A DNA stretch of 64,000 nucleotides from Anderseniella sp963700885 (GCA_963700885.1 CAVOZJ010000017.1:1-64000), one strand, 5' to 3'; counted from the stretch's first letter, positions 51,604 to 61,921 are shown. Notes: generated by a model from the letters alone, not told the origin. Made by a program: numbers and translations.

Positions 51604-52775
51604 GCGCGTTCTCCTGCAAACCAGTCATCCAGCATGCGCCGGTAAACCTGTGTCAACGCAGACAATTCACTGACCCCGATGCACTCGTTTGCCTGATGAA
51701 TTGTAGCGTTGCAGGGACCAAATTCAACGACGGGACAATAGTCCTTGATGAAGCGGGCATCGGAGGTGCCGCCGCCGGTGTCAAGTTTTGGCGTTATGCC
51801 GGTTTCCGCTTCAACGGCTGCTACCATGCACTGCACAAAGCTGCCTGGCTCAGTCATGAATGCGTCTGCGCCTTCGATGACGTCAATTGAATAGATGCCG
51901 CCGAATGACTGCTTTACCGTTTCGCACTCAAGCCTGACCCAGTCCTTGAGGCTTGCTGCGGTATGCGCGGTATTATAGCGAATATTGAAACGGGCACTGG
52001 CGGATGCCGGTATGACATTGTTTGCCGGATTGCCGGTGTCAAAATTGGTCACCGCCAGCGTGGTCGGGCCAAAATGGGCATTGCCGTTGTCCAACTGGCG
52101 GGATGCGACCCGGTCTATCAATCGCGCCAGTGGCGTGATCGGATTAAGTGCCTTGTGAGGATAGGCCGAGTGACCCTGAACACCGGTCCATCTGACTTCA
52201 AAATGAATGGACCCGCGGCGGCCAATCTTCATCGTATCACCCAATGCGCCGGGACAGGTTGGTTCACCAACCAGGCAAACATCCGGCACTTCGCCGCGCC
52301 GTGCCAACTCGGCAAGCATTTTCACCGTTCCATTGATGGCAATTCCTTCTTCATCACCGGTGATGAGCATGGAGACCGATCCTGGCAATTTCCCGGCATT
52401 GTCCGATGAGAAACCGAGAGCAGCAGCGCAAAACGCGGCAACCGATCCCTTCATGTCACATGCGCCACGGCCAAAGATGACGCCGTTGTGTATTTCAGCT
52501 GCAAAGGGCGGATGCGACCAGAGCTCGCCGGCTCCCGGCGGCACGACATCGACATGGCCCGCAAAACAAAAATGCGGTCCGTCAGCACCTATGCGCAGGA
52601 ACAGATTGTCAACATCTGCGGTACCTTCTTCGCTGAACGGCATCCGGCTGGCGGCAAAGCCTTGAGGAACCATCAGGCCTTCCAGGTAATCCAGAACGCC
52701 GGCCTCCTGCGGGGTCACGGACGGGCAGCGGATCAGCGCCTGCAGGATGGGTGTAGGATCAGGTGTGTTGGACAT
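51600..52775 (-). CDS. dapE: Succinyl-diaminopimelate desuccinylase
   Basis: This M20-family di-zinc hydrolase frees LL-diaminopimelate in lysine and peptidoglycan synthesis. The 391 residues have FAGHVDVVPPG, GRGACDMKGS and ITGDEEG (metal and catalytic residues), and the end GTSDARFIKDYCPVVEFGPCN typical of DapE. The ATG at 52775 gives MSNTPDPTPILQALIRCPSV; the frame is open to 52811. It is followed by a membrane-protein gene that overlaps it. Upstream lie a DUF805 gene and dapD of the same pathway. The original neighbour on the other side was probably truA. Confidence 0.95.
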   Translation of the reverse strand: MSNTPDPTPILQALIRCPSVTPQEAGVLDYLEGLMVPQGFAASRMPFSEEGTADVDNLFLRIGADGPHFCFAGHVDVVPPGAGELWSHPPFAAEIHNGVIFGRGACDMKGSVAAFCAAALGFSSDNAGKLPGSVSMLITGDEEGIAINGTVKMLAELARRGEVPDVCLVGEPTCPGALGDTMKIGRRGSIHFEVRWTGVQGHSAYPHKALNPITPLARLIDRVASRQLDNGNAHFGPTTLAVTNFDTGNPANNVIPASASARFNIRYNTAHTAASLKDWVRLECETVKQSFGGIYSIDVIEGADAFMTEPGSFVQCMVAAVEAETGITPKLDTGGGTSDARFIKDYCPVVEFGPCNATIHQANECIGVSELSALTQVYRRMLDDWFAGERA

Positions 52776-52846
52776 GCAGCAAGGCTTACCCGAAACAATA
52801 CACCCGGCCAAGAGGCCCGGTGATCAATATAAAGGTGCGGTAACAA

Positions 52847-53221
52847 TCAGCCCGCTGCAACCGGGTCCGGTCCATACTGGTTGGGACCATCGGTACCCTG
52901 CAACAGGCCGCATTCGACCAGAAGCCAGATTGCACCTATCAGCGGCACAAGGCCAATCAGCATCCACCACGCCGATTTGTCACGATCATGAAACCGCTTG
53001 CCATATATGCACAGTGTCGGCCATATCGTTACAATCAGCAGAATAAAGCTTCCAATCCAGTATCCGGTACCCATGGGCATTCCGGTTTCAGGATCCACAT
53101 TCATCAGTCCCGAAATAAACAGGATGCTGGTAAGAACAATATAGGCAACGGTAAGACAAAGTAAGCCCAGCCAGAATTTGCTGCGGCCAATCCGGCCGTC
53201 CATCGATAAAAATAGTTCCAT
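52847..53221 (-). CDS. DUF805 family membrane protein
   Basis: The 124-residue inner-membrane protein starts MELFLSMDGRIGRSKFWLGL, with the family motif GRIGRSKFW. Three to four helices follow (LLCLTVAYIVLTSILFISG, IGSFILLIVTIWPTLCI, WWMLIGLVPLIGAIWLLV), with the conserved KRFHDRDKSAWW. The function of DUF805 is unknown. It lies between dapD and dapE on the same strand, probably in one transcript. The ATG is at 53221; codons up to 53260 are open but not family-like. Confidence 0.88.
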   Translation of the reverse strand: MELFLSMDGRIGRSKFWLGLLCLTVAYIVLTSILFISGLMNVDPETGMPMGTGYWIGSFILLIVTIWPTLCIYGKRFHDRDKSAWWMLIGLVPLIGAIWLLVECGLLQGTDGPNQYGPDPVAAG

Positions 53222-53298
53222 TGGAATTACAACTCCATTGCTTCCGCCCCGGCAGGTCAAAACTGCCCGAATTCGCCATCAAATGGAAGCTTGTTGCC

Positions 53299-54144
53299 TC
53301 AATCCCGCAACAACTCGTTGATTGATGTCTTGGAGCGTGTTTTCTCGTCAACGCGCTTGACGATGACAGCACAGTAAAGCGACGGGCCGGGATCGCCGTT
53401 CGGCAGGTTTTTGCCGGGCAGCGTGCCTGACACGACCACAGAGTATGACGGCACTTCGCCATACATGATCTCGCCGGTTGCACGATCGACGATTTTGGTG
53501 GACTTGCCAATGTAAACACCCATGCCGAGCACGGCGCCCTCGCGTACTATGCAGCCTTCAACAACTTCCGAGCGGGCACCGATGAAGCAATTGTCCTCGA
53601 TGATTACCGGACCGGCCTGCAACGGTTCCAGAACGCCGCCAATGCCAACACCGCCGGACAGGTGCACATCCTTGCCGATCTGGGCACAGGAGCCGACGGT
53701 TGCCCATGTATCGACCATGGTGCCTTCATCCACGTAGGCGCCCAGGTTGACGAATGACGGCATCAGCACCACCGATGGCGCAATGTAGGCCGACCGGCGA
53801 ACCGTGCAATTGGGTACGGCCCTAAAACCTGCAGCGCGCCACTGACTGTCTCCCCATCCTTCAAACTTTGATGGCACCTTGTCCCACCAGGTCGCCGTGC
53901 CGGGACCACCGGCAATCGGCGCCATGTCGTTGAGCCGGAAAGACAGGAGCACCGCCTGCTTGAGCCACTGGTTGACGGACCAGTTGCCGCCGGCGGCTTT
54001 TTCGGCAACCCGCAGCTTGCCCGCATCCAGCAGGCCAAGGGTTTCGTCCACGCTGTCGCGAACCGGCCCCCGGGTTTGCGGGGTGACATTGTCCCGGTTT
54101 TCCCAGGCCTGCTCGATGACTTTTTGCAGATTGTCGTGGCTCAT
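53299..54144 (-). CDS. dapD: 2,3,4,5-tetrahydropyridine-2,6-dicarboxylate N-succinyltransferase
   Basis: It transfers succinyl from succinyl-CoA to tetrahydrodipicolinate, two steps before DapE. The 281-residue trimeric left-handed beta-helix protein has an N-terminal helical domain (NVTPQTRGPVRDSVDETLGLL) and hexapeptide repeats (AYIAPSVVLMPSFVNLGAYV, DEGTMVDTWATVGSCAQIG). It ends SINELLRD. The frame is intact. The start at 54144 gives MSHDNLQKVIEQAWENRD, with AGGAG about 7 bases upstream. Confidence 0.96.
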   Translation of the reverse strand: MSHDNLQKVIEQAWENRDNVTPQTRGPVRDSVDETLGLLDAGKLRVAEKAAGGNWSVNQWLKQAVLLSFRLNDMAPIAGGPGTATWWDKVPSKFEGWGDSQWRAAGFRAVPNCTVRRSAYIAPSVVLMPSFVNLGAYVDEGTMVDTWATVGSCAQIGKDVHLSGGVGIGGVLEPLQAGPVIIEDNCFIGARSEVVEGCIVREGAVLGMGVYIGKSTKIVDRATGEIMYGEVPSYSVVVSGTLPGKNLPNGDPGPSLYCAVIVKRVDEKTRSKTSINELLRD

Positions 54145-54213
54145 GGAATTTACTCCTGAATTACTCGGAAACCCAACAGAACTGGGCGGTATTGATCTGC
54201 GCCAGAAACCCGG

Positions 54214-54875
54214 TCAGATCATCGGTCGTGTGATGTACGTGAGGTGCGCCTTCTGCGTCACCCTGATACTGTTTATCTTTGCGCCGTCTTCGTTGGCCTC
54301 GTCATGCACCAAAACGGTGGTCATGCCAAGCTCATGCGGCACTGCCAGATTACGGGCGATGTCTTCAAACATCGCGGCCTTGCCGGGATCGACGTCATGT
54401 TGCGCAATGAATTTTTCATACGGCCCGCGCTCGGGCTTCGGAATGAAGTCGGAATGCACGATGTCAAATATGCCGTCGAACAGATGGGTTATGCCGATGC
54501 GCTGCATGACATTGGTGGCATGGGAGACCGTGCCATTGGTGAAGACCAGCTTGCGGCCCGGCAGTGCTTCCAGATTGGCGGCAAGCGCAACATTGGCCGG
54601 CACCGGCGAATGATCGATATCATGCACATAGGTAAGGAATGTCTCAGGCGTCATTTGATGTTCACTCATCAGCCCGCGCAACGTGGTGCCGTACCTGTAG
54701 AAAAAATCTTTCTGGATGCGGCGTGCTTCAACCCTGTCAACCTTGAACAGGTCGGAAATGAACTCCCCCATGCGCACATCAATCTGATCGAACAGACCGG
54801 CATGACGCAGGATAGAGCGTGTTGTCGAGATCAAATATCCAGGTGTCGACATGATGTAAAGCCGGGCGCTGACAT
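54214..54875 (-). CDS. Pyrimidine 5'-nucleotidase, HAD family (frameshifted N-terminus)
   Basis: This HAD hydrolase dephosphorylates nucleotides or similar substrates. The body (LFDQIDVRMGEFISDLFKV onwards, KLVFTNGTVSHA, KPERGPYEKF, MFEDIARNL) is typical of the SDT1-like family in Rhizobiales. The nucleophile motif TWIFDLDNTLYPASC is encoded, but in another minus-strand frame at about 54800-54845. The long open frame instead reads MSTPGYLISTT there. At least one indel near 54800, and perhaps another near the start, are needed. A start ATG at 54875 lies 5 bp after the restored argB stop. The span is not a multiple of three. Sequence error is the likeliest cause. Confidence 0.78.
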
Positions 54876-54879
54876 GGCT

Positions 54880-55778
54880 TTACACCCTGCGTTCGGAAAT
54901 GCGTGTGCCTACGCCGTGCGGTGTCAGCAGTTCCAGCAGCACACAATGTGGTACGCGGCCATCGGTAATCACGACACCTTCAACACCGCCACGCACCACG
55001 GACGCACAACTTTCCAGTTTGGGAATCATGCCGCCGGAAATGGTGCCGTCACGGCCAGCTCGTCGATCTGGGCAAGCGTCAGTTCCGGCAACAGGTTCTT
55101 GTTCTTGTCGAGCACGCCGGCAACATCGGTCAGCAGCAGCAACCGCTTGGCCTTCATGGCAACTGCGATGGCGCCGGCAAAAGTGTCTGCGTTGACGTTG
55201 TAGGTTGCGCCATCACGTGAGGTCGCAATCGGCGCAATCACGGGGACTGCTTCTGATTGTATGATGGTGTGCAGAATTTCCGGGTTGATTCGGCCAGGAT
55301 CACCGACAAAGCCCAGATCGACTATTTCCTCGTTGCCGGTATCGGCATTCCTGCGGGTGCGTTCAAGCTTCTCGGCAACACACAGATTGCCGTCCTTGCC
55401 CGAAATGCCAATGGCCTTGCCGCCTGCCTTCTGAATATCCGACACAACGGACGAGTTGATTGAACCGGACAGCACCATTTCAACCACTTCCATGGTTTCC
55501 CTGTCGGTTACCCGCAGGCCGTCTTCAAACCGCGATTTGATCTTCAGGCGATCCAGCATGGCGCCAATTTGCGGACCACCGCCATGGACCACAATCGGGT
55601 TGAAGCCGGATTGCTTCATCTGGACGATGTCGCGGGCGAATTTGCGCGACAGGTCCGGGTCCACCATGGCGTGACCGCCATATTTTACGACAATGACCTG
55701 ATCGTCATAGAGCTGCATGAACGGCAGCGCTTCCGACAGTATGCGTGCAATGGTCTGGGGTTGTTCAGATTCCGACAT
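54880..55778 (-). CDS. argB: Acetylglutamate kinase (frameshift near C-terminus)
   Basis: It phosphorylates N-acetylglutamate in arginine synthesis. The amino-acid-kinase fold is clear: VIVVKYGGHAMVDPDL, VVHGGGPQIGAMLD, INSSVVSDIQKAGGKAIGISGKDGN, NVNADTFAGAIAVAMKA and LLTDVAGVLDKNKNLLPELT. The open frame ends early at 55026. The missing tail (DGTISGGMIPKLESC, then TDGRVPHCVLLELL) continues in another frame to a TAA at 54880-54882, so one base is missing near 55040. I give the restored span. The ATG at 55778 begins MSESEQPQTIARIL. Sequence error is likely. Confidence 0.9.
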
Positions 55779-55810
55779 GATTGTAATTACCCGGAGAGTA
55801 CAAGTTTGGA

Positions 55811-55909
55811 TCAGCACGGCTTTTGACTGAACCAATCAGAAGCCATACTGATCGATTCCAAAGCACTGGAACAACTTTGTGGGTTCACATGAATCCTTGC
55901 CGCTCCAGT
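55811..55909 (+). repeat. Dispersed ~100-bp repeat, copy B
   Basis: It is the counterpart of 38436-38538. Shared blocks are CACGGCTTTTG, CTGAACCAATCAGAAGCC, GATCGATTCCAAA, ACTTTGTGGGTTCACATGAA and CGCTCC. It lies in the gap between engB and argB, whereas copy A lies ahead of mscL. Confidence 0.7.
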
Positions 55910-55999
55910 GTCCTGCCTTATAGCCGATCAACTGCACAAGTCCAGATCAGGATGATCCCGGGACAATAGACCGGTGATCCTGTCATCCAGCTTTTTCAG

Positions 56000-56639
56000 T
56001 TACCGGCCGCGCATGCCGGCGATCTCTGCGCGAAGTTCCGGCATGCCCCATCCCTTGGCTGAAGAGGTTATTATGGTATCCGGGAAAGCCGCCGGGCGTT
56101 TGGCAATGGCCTTCGCAGTGGCCGCAAGTACCGCGTCACGCTGGCCCTGCTTTATCTTGTCGGCCTTGGTCAGAACGACCTGGTAACTGACAGCGGCTTC
56201 GTCAAGCTGGTCAAGTGTCTCAAGATCAATCTGCATGACGCCATGCCGGGAGTCTATCAGCACAAATACCCGGCGCAGATTCGGCCTGCCCTGAAGATAT
56301 CCCATGATGACCGACTGCCATGCCGTGACCAGGGTTTTGCTGGCCCTGGCATAGCCATAACCTGGCATGTCCACCAGGGCCACGCCGCCATCAGCCAGTT
56401 CATAGTAGTTGAGTTCCCGGGTCCGGCCCGGCGTATTGGACGTGCGCGCCAATGTCCCTGCGGCCGGTAAGTGCGTTGAGAAGTGAGGACTTTCCGACGT
56501 TCGACCTGCCGGCGAAAGCCACCTCGAGCGGATACTCGGGCGGCAACTGGGACAGTCTGGCAGCCCCCATGCGAAATTCGGTCTGGCCGGCAAACAGCAA
56601 TCGTCCCCGTTCAAGCTCTTCCGGATCATACTCTCGCAT
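56000..56639 (-). CDS. engB: Ribosome biogenesis GTP-binding protein EngB/YsxC (frameshifted)
   Basis: This small GTPase is needed for 50S subunit assembly. The N-terminal frame has LEVAFAGRSNVGKSSLLNAL (G1). After about residue 61 the protein continues in another frame with TPGRTRELNYYEL (G2), ALVDMPGYGYA (G3), LTKADKI (G4) and TSSAKGWG (G5). One indel near 56455 separates the two. The combined length of about 213 residues is normal. The ATG at 56639 lies 20 bp after the yidC stop. It is essential in most bacteria, so base-calling error is likelier than loss. Confidence 0.85.
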
Positions 56640-56659
56640 GGCGGTTCAGGGCAGCCGGA

Positions 56660-58508
56660 TTATTTCTCCGGCTGGTCCTTTTTCTTGTCCAGCCCAAGTG
56701 AGGCCTTGATGTTGCCGAGCAGGTTATATCAACACCGTGCTTTTTCATGATGAACGATTGCTGCAGGATCGACAGCAGGTTGTTCCATGTCCAGTACAAC
56801 ACCAGACCGGCCGGAAACGAGGCCAGCAGAAACGTAAAGAACAATGGCATCCAGTTGAATATCTGCGCCTGGATCGGGATCCGGCGGCGCCGGATTCAAG
56901 ACGCATCTGCACCCACATGGTGATGCCCATGAGAATTGGCAGGACAGCCAATCAGCAGGAACTGCGGCGGCGTAAACGGCAACAGGCCGAAAAGATTGAA
57001 CAGGCTGGTCGGGTCGGGTGCCGACAGATCCTGCAACCAGCCAAAGAACGGGGCGTGGCGCATTTCGATGGTGACATAGATCACCTTGTAGAGCGCAAAG
57101 AACACCGGAATCTGAATCAGGATCGGCCAGCAGCCCGACAGCGGAGAAACAACTGCTCGTTCTTGTACATCTCCATCATCGCCTGTTGCTGCTTTGCGCG
57201 GTCATCGGGGAATCGTGTCTTGATCTTCTCCATTTCGGGCGCAAGCTTCTTCATCTTGCTCATGGACGCATAGGACTTGTTCTGCAGCGGGAAGAACAGC
57301 AGCTTTAGCAGCACGGTTACGATGAGGATGGCAACACCGAAAGTTGCCAAGCAGCCCGTAGATCTAGTGCAACAACTTGAACAGCGGCTTGGTGATGAAA
57401 TAAAACCAGCCCCAGTCGATCATCAGTTCGAAATTATGGATGCCAAGCTTTTCCTGATAGCTGTCGATCAGATAACTCTGTTTGGCGCCTGCAAATATGC
57501 GGGATTCAACGCTGCCTGTTGCACCAGCGGCCACACTTACCGGTTTGCGGCCAGATAGTCGGCCTGGAAAGCTGTCGACGTCGCCGATCGTGAGATGACG
57601 AAGTGAGCCGGTGAATTTCCACTTTCTGATCAGGAACAAGCGCGGTCGCCCAGTATTTGTCGGTCACGCCAAGCCAGCCGCCAGTGCTCTTTGAAGCGTA
57701 AGGCGTTGCTCCAGTCCGCAGCATCGGAATAGGTCACTTCTTCCAGTTTGTCGCCCAGGACACGACAACAGTCCTTCATGCAGCACGTAGATACCGGCAA
57801 TTTTTGGTTTGCCTTGTCGCTGTACGCCTGCGTAGGGGAACAAATTGACCGCAGGCCGGAGTTGTTGGTTACGTCCTGATCGATGGTCACCATGTAGTTT
57901 TCATCAATCGAGAAAGTTGTTGGAGAACACAGACGCCTTCACCGTTGTCCCACGACAGGGTAACCGGGCTCTGGGGTCAGGGTCGATCCGGACGCTACGC
58001 TCCATACGGTGTCCGCGTTCGGAACCTGGTAGTCTGTTTGCCGGTACAACCCATCCCTGTTCGGCGAAAAAGGCACCGGTAGCTGCCAGCCGGGCTCAGA
58101 CAACAACATATGGTCGGCGAGCTGTCGTCCACCGTCTCGTGATAGTGCTTTAGACGCAGATCATCGAGACGAGCGCCTTTCAGATTGATGCTGCCGGACA
58201 CTTTTGGGGTGGTAATTGTCACCCGGCTGGTCTGCTGCAGAACTGTTTCACGCGGCAAGGCAAGAGAAGCGCCAGGTACGACAGATACGCCGGGTGCAGC
58301 AGGCGGGACAGCTTCCGTCGCCGGTAATGGCCGGCGCTTGCGGAATGCCCGGTGTTGCCGCGGGCACGTTGCCAGTTGTTGTTTGCTGGGTCGCTGCTTG
58401 TTGCTGCACTTGTTTCAGTGCCGGTTGGCCAAAGAAGATTTGCCAGACTACGATGACGGCCAGCGATAAAACCATCGCCAAAATAAAGTTCTTTATTTCG
58501 CTCGTCAT
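56660..58508 (-). pseudogene. yidC: Membrane protein insertase YidC (many frameshifts)
   Basis: YidC inserts proteins into the inner membrane, alone or with Sec. The start (MTSEIKNFILAMVLSLAVIV at 58508) and end (LGLDKKKDQPEK, stop 56660-56662) fit. In between the protein is spread over all three frames. The periplasmic domain pieces (TITTPKVSGSINLKGARLDD) come first, then WGWFYFITKPLFKLLH and AILIVTVLLKLLFFPLQNKS. KMKKLAPEMEKIKTRFPDD, IQIPVFFALYKVIYVTIEMR and LASFPAGLVLYWTWNNLLSI follow. At least eight indels are needed in 1.85 kb. All domains are present in order, so the gene is probably intact in the organism and the sequence is poor here. It sits in the usual rpmH-rnpA-yidC-engB order. 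Confidence 0.85.
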
Positions 58509-58631
58509 GTTTGGTGGTCCTGCCTCCGTCGTTGGACGGTTCATCTCTTTGCGCACGTTGCCGTGGCTCTTCTTGCCCGAGCGCATCTTGCCCGGCTGAG
58601 CGTGGACGTTGAGGATCACCCTTTCCTTCGT

Positions 58632-58948
58632 TCAGTCTCTCGTTGCGGTTACAACATCATCTGTCAGGCGGATGAAGTCTTGCTGCAGCGTAGCAGCCCG
58701 TCCGATGAACACATAGTCGTGGCCGGGCTTCAGGTCCAGCCCTGATGCAACTCGGACCGCTTCGCGCAACCGTCGCTTGATGCGATTTCGCGTGACCGCA
58801 TTGCCGAGCTTGCGGGTGACGGTGAAGCCAACACGGGCTGCGTCACTGTCATCGCGGATTTTGACTGCACAACACACCCCTTGCGCGCGCAGACAAGCGC
58901 CTTTGCAGCGGCAAGAAAGTCCCGCCGACGCTTGAGACGCTCAATCAA
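58632..58948 (-). CDS. rnpA: Ribonuclease P protein component (frameshifted)
   Basis: It is the protein subunit of the ribozyme that matures tRNA 5' ends. The start MIERLKRRRDFLAAAKALVC at 58948 lies in one frame. From about 58875 the protein continues in another with VGFTVTRKLGNAVTRNRIKR, the RNR signature, and RRLREAVRVASGLDLKPGHD. A single indel joins them into about 105 residues, normal for RnpA. It is located between rpmH and yidC as in most bacteria. The RNase P RNA gene was not found in the window. Confidence 0.87.
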
Positions 58949-59025
58949 TGGAGAAATCCCTGCACAACTTGCGGACAGTCCGGTGATCGTTTGGTGATCA
59001 TGGCTAGCCAGCGCAAGCCAGATAA

Positions 59026-59160
59026 TCAGGCGCTCAGCTTGGCGCGACCACGGGCACGGCGGCGTGCAATGACCTTGCGGCCGCCAACAGTAGCCATGCG
59101 TGCACGAAAGCCGTGACGGCGCTTGCGGACCAGTTTGCTCGGTTGAAACGTGCGCTTCAT
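59026..59160 (-). CDS. rpmH: 50S ribosomal protein L34
   Basis: The 44-residue, very basic large-subunit protein starts MKRTFQPSKLVRKRRHGFRA and ends RRARGRAKLSA, matching the family over its whole length. The start ATG at 59160 has GGAGAT 8 bases upstream. The frame is open to 59238 but that part is leader. It is the first gene of the rpmH-rnpA-yidC-engB run, with a clear promoter at 59262-59290. Confidence 0.96.
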   Translation of the reverse strand: MKRTFQPSKLVRKRRHGFRARMATVGGRKVIARRRARGRAKLSA

Positions 59161-59531
59161 GTCAAATCTCCAAAATCCAGTAAAGTCCGATGCTGTCCGG
59201 CAGCAGCGCGCCTGAACATCTTCAATGTCTGGCAGCAATGATCGGACGAAATCTGAGCGCGCTTATACGGGCGCAACCGGGACAAGTCAATTCATGCGAA
59301 TGATCTAAATATCATTGCCAGGATGCTTAAATCACCGGCATTCACTGTTTGTCATACTTCTTCACAAGCTGTTTATACCCCCTGTTCCCCGGAGGTTTTC
59401 TGCATCAAGATACCGGACAATAAACCGCAGCGTGTTTAACCATGCAGGAAGAGGCTATTCAAATTGTTGTATTTTGCATGTTGCGCGCGGCTGTTTCTTG
59501 CTGAAATCAGATGAAGAAAGAACAAGAAAAG
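59161..59531. other. 371-bp divergent gap with rpmH promoter
   Basis: There is no gene here. The gap holds the rpmH promoter on the minus strand and the unmarked upstream region of the TVP38-like gene. I looked for dnaA boxes because rpmH is near the origin in some bacteria, and saw no cluster. Confidence 0.6.
59262..59290 (-). promoter_or_regulatory. Sigma-70 promoter of rpmH
   Basis: On the minus strand TTGACT (59285-59290) and TATAAG (59262-59267) are separated by exactly 17 bases. This would start transcription near 59255, giving a leader of about 95 bases before the rpmH ATG. Confidence 0.7.
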
Positions 59532-60434
59532 ATGTCTGATACATTGTCAGCCCGAGTGCCTCCCGCACCTCTGGTCCCGCATCCTGATTAAGCGCTGGGC
59601 TCCCGCTGCCATTCTGGTAGCCGGAATTGCTGCTGCATATGCAGCTGGTGCCCACAAATACCTGTCACTGACCGCGATTGCTGACAATCGTGATGCACTC
59701 ATGGGGCTTGTTGCCGGCAATTATGTCCTGGCACTTCTCGCCTTCATGATTGTCTATGCAGGTGCCGTTGCTTTGTCATTGCCTGGTGCGCTGATCCTGA
59801 CCATTCTTGGGGGTTTCTGTTTGGCTGGGCCTCGGCGGAGTTATCACGGTCATCGCTGCCACACTTGGTGCCGTCATCAGTTTTTTTGGCTGCAAGAACC
59901 TCGCTGGGCGATACGCTTGCAAGCAAGGCTGGGCCATGGATGGAAAAGCTGTCCGGTGGCTTTCGCGAAGACGCCTTCAACTACATGCTTTTCCTCCGCT
60001 TGGTGCCGGTGTTTCCGTTCTGGCTGGTCAACATAGCCCCCGCAATCGCGGGGGTGGGGCTTGGCACGTACACTATCACCACGCTGATCGGCATCATCCC
60101 GGGCACATTCGCGTTCTCGTTGGCCGGATCAGGTCTGGATTCAATAATTGAAGCCCAGAAGCTGACCTTTGAAAGCTGTGTGACGCAGAACGGCGCAGCC
60201 AACTGCACCTTTTCATTGGATGTCAGTGCTTTGGTAACACCCCAACTGCTGGCAGCATTCGCCGCACTCGGTATTGTCGCCATAATTCCAGTCGTTATGA
60301 AAAAAGCTTCGCAACCGTCATGCCAGCAAGGCTTGAGTGGACGGCAGGTGTCTACACTTGTCAGCAGACCTTCTATACAGATTTATCGAAGTTTCATGAT
60401 CCGACAGACGCTCGCAACGAGGCCTGAAAGGTAG
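59532..60434 (+). pseudogene. TVP38/TMEM64 family membrane protein (frameshifted)
   Basis: The polytopic DedA-superfamily protein has hydrophobic segments in order (WAPAAILVAGIAAAYAAGA, VLALLAFMIVYAGAVALSLP, GALILTILGGF) and the family motif NYMLFLRLVPVFPFWLVNIA. GTYTITTLIGIIPGTFAFSLAG and AAFAALGIVAIIPVV follow. These lie in at least three frames. Breaks are near 59590 (after ATG 59532, MSDTLSARVPPAPL), near 59820 and near 59865. The end of the frame at 60434 carries a non-hydrophobic tail of doubtful validity. It is followed 3 bp later by an FAD oxidoreductase gene, a pairing often seen for this family. Sequence errors are likely. Confidence 0.75.
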
Positions 60435-60437
60435 TCG

Positions 60438-61873
60438 ATGACTGACATTACCAGTACGATATCTGCGTGATCGGCGCTGGTTCCGGTGGCTTGAGCGTTG
60501 CCGCCGCTGCCAGCCAGTTCGGCGAAAAGGTTGTGCTGATTGAGAAAGGGCGAAATGGGCGGCGATTGCCTCAATTACGGCTGCGTGCCGTCCAAGGCCC
60601 TGCTCGCTGCTGGCAAGCACGCGCACGCGTTCTCTTCCGGTGTCGAGTTTGGTGTCGCTGCTCAGAAGCCAAAGGTCGATTTCGCCGAAACCATGACGCA
60701 TGTGCACGATGTCATAGCTGACATTGCACCCCACGACAGTCAGGAGCGTTATGAAGGTCTCGGCGTAAGGTTGTACGCGCCCGGCCAGGTTCGTGAATGC
60801 TGAAACGGTCGAGGCCGGCGGAAAGCAATACAGGGCGCGCCGGTTTGTCGTGGCGACAGGCTCTTCCCCGTCCGCCCCGCCCATACCGGGTCTCGACACC
60901 GTCGATTACTTCACCAATGAGAGCCATTTTCGACAATACGGAACTGCCCGAACTCACCTGATCATCATTGGCGGCGGCCCCATCGGCATGGAGATGGCAC
61001 AGGCCCATCGCCGCCTCGGCTCCAGGGTCACGGTTCTGGAAGCCTTCCAGCCTCTGGGCAAGGATGATCCCGGAGCTTACCGCCATTGTGCTGGATCATC
61101 TGCGGGACGAGGGTATCGACATTCGCGCTGGAGCCACGATCACCAGTATCGTCGAAGGTTGAAGGATCAGAGTCTGTTGAGATTTCACTTGAGGGTGACG
61201 GCGGCAAGGCGGAAAGACTGTCAGGATCTCATCTGTTGGTTGCCGCCGGACGCACTGCCGATGTTGATGGCCTCAACCTCGAAGCTGCCGGTATTGAATA
61301 TGACATCGCGGCATCAAGGTGGACAAGGGCCTGCGCAGCACCAATCGCAGGGTCTACGCTGTTGGAGATGTGGCAGGCGGTCTGCAGTTTACCCACGTGG
61401 CAGGCTATCAGGCAGGCCTGGTGTTGCGCTCGATACTGTTCCGGTTGCCCGTCAGCAATGAAACCCGGATTATTCCCTGGGTGACATACACCGACCCGGA
61501 ACTGGCCCATATCGGGCTTACCGAGGCCCAGGCAAAGCAGAGTCATCCCGGCCACAGGGTACTGCGCTGGCACTTCGGGGAAAATGATCGCGCGCGCACC
61601 GAACGCACGACAGCCGGCCTCATCAAGGCTGTTGTATCTTCAAGGGGCGGCATACTGGGCTGCTCGATTGTGGGACCAGGTGCAGGTGACCTGATTCAAC
61701 CGTGGGCAATGGCGATTTCATCAAGACTGAAGATCAAGGCCATGATAGACATGGTTGCGGCATACCCAACGCTCAGCGAAGTTTCCAAACGGGTTGCGAC
61801 AAGTTATTATGCCGACCTGCCGTCCAGACCCATGGTTCGCCGTATCATAGGATGGCTGAAAATTCTGGGATGA
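60438..61873 (+). pseudogene. FAD-dependent pyridine nucleotide-disulfide oxidoreductase (frameshifted)
   Basis: The homologue of dihydrolipoamide dehydrogenase and mercuric reductase has the FAD motif VIGAGSGGLSVAAAA and the redox disulfide GGDCLNYGCVPSKALL. The NAD-binding motif IIIGGGPIGMEMAQAH, AVGDVAGGLQFTHVAGYQ and the dimerisation domain (VTYTDPELAHIGL, AAYPTLSEVSKRVA) complete the fold. The pieces are spread over three frames with five or more indels between 60460 and 61320; from 61319 to the end the frame is clean. No mercury-binding domain or mer genes are nearby, so a mercuric reductase role is unlikely. The ATG at 60438 overlaps the upstream region by a 3-bp gap. Substrate unknown. 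Confidence 0.8.
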
Positions 61874-61921
61874 CCGCCGTCAGTTGATTCTCATCTGCTG
61901 ACCATTATGTAAAAGGCACAG

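Noticed and set aside
59161..59531. Replication origin near rpmH
   Set aside because: No cluster of DnaA boxes, no dnaA or dnaN gene, and in alphaproteobacteria rpmH is not usually at the origin.
60438..61873. Mercuric reductase (merA)
   Set aside because: The fold and CLNYGC motif fit, but there is no mercury-binding N-terminal domain, no C-terminal Cys pair and no mer genes; a general disulfide oxidoreductase is safer.
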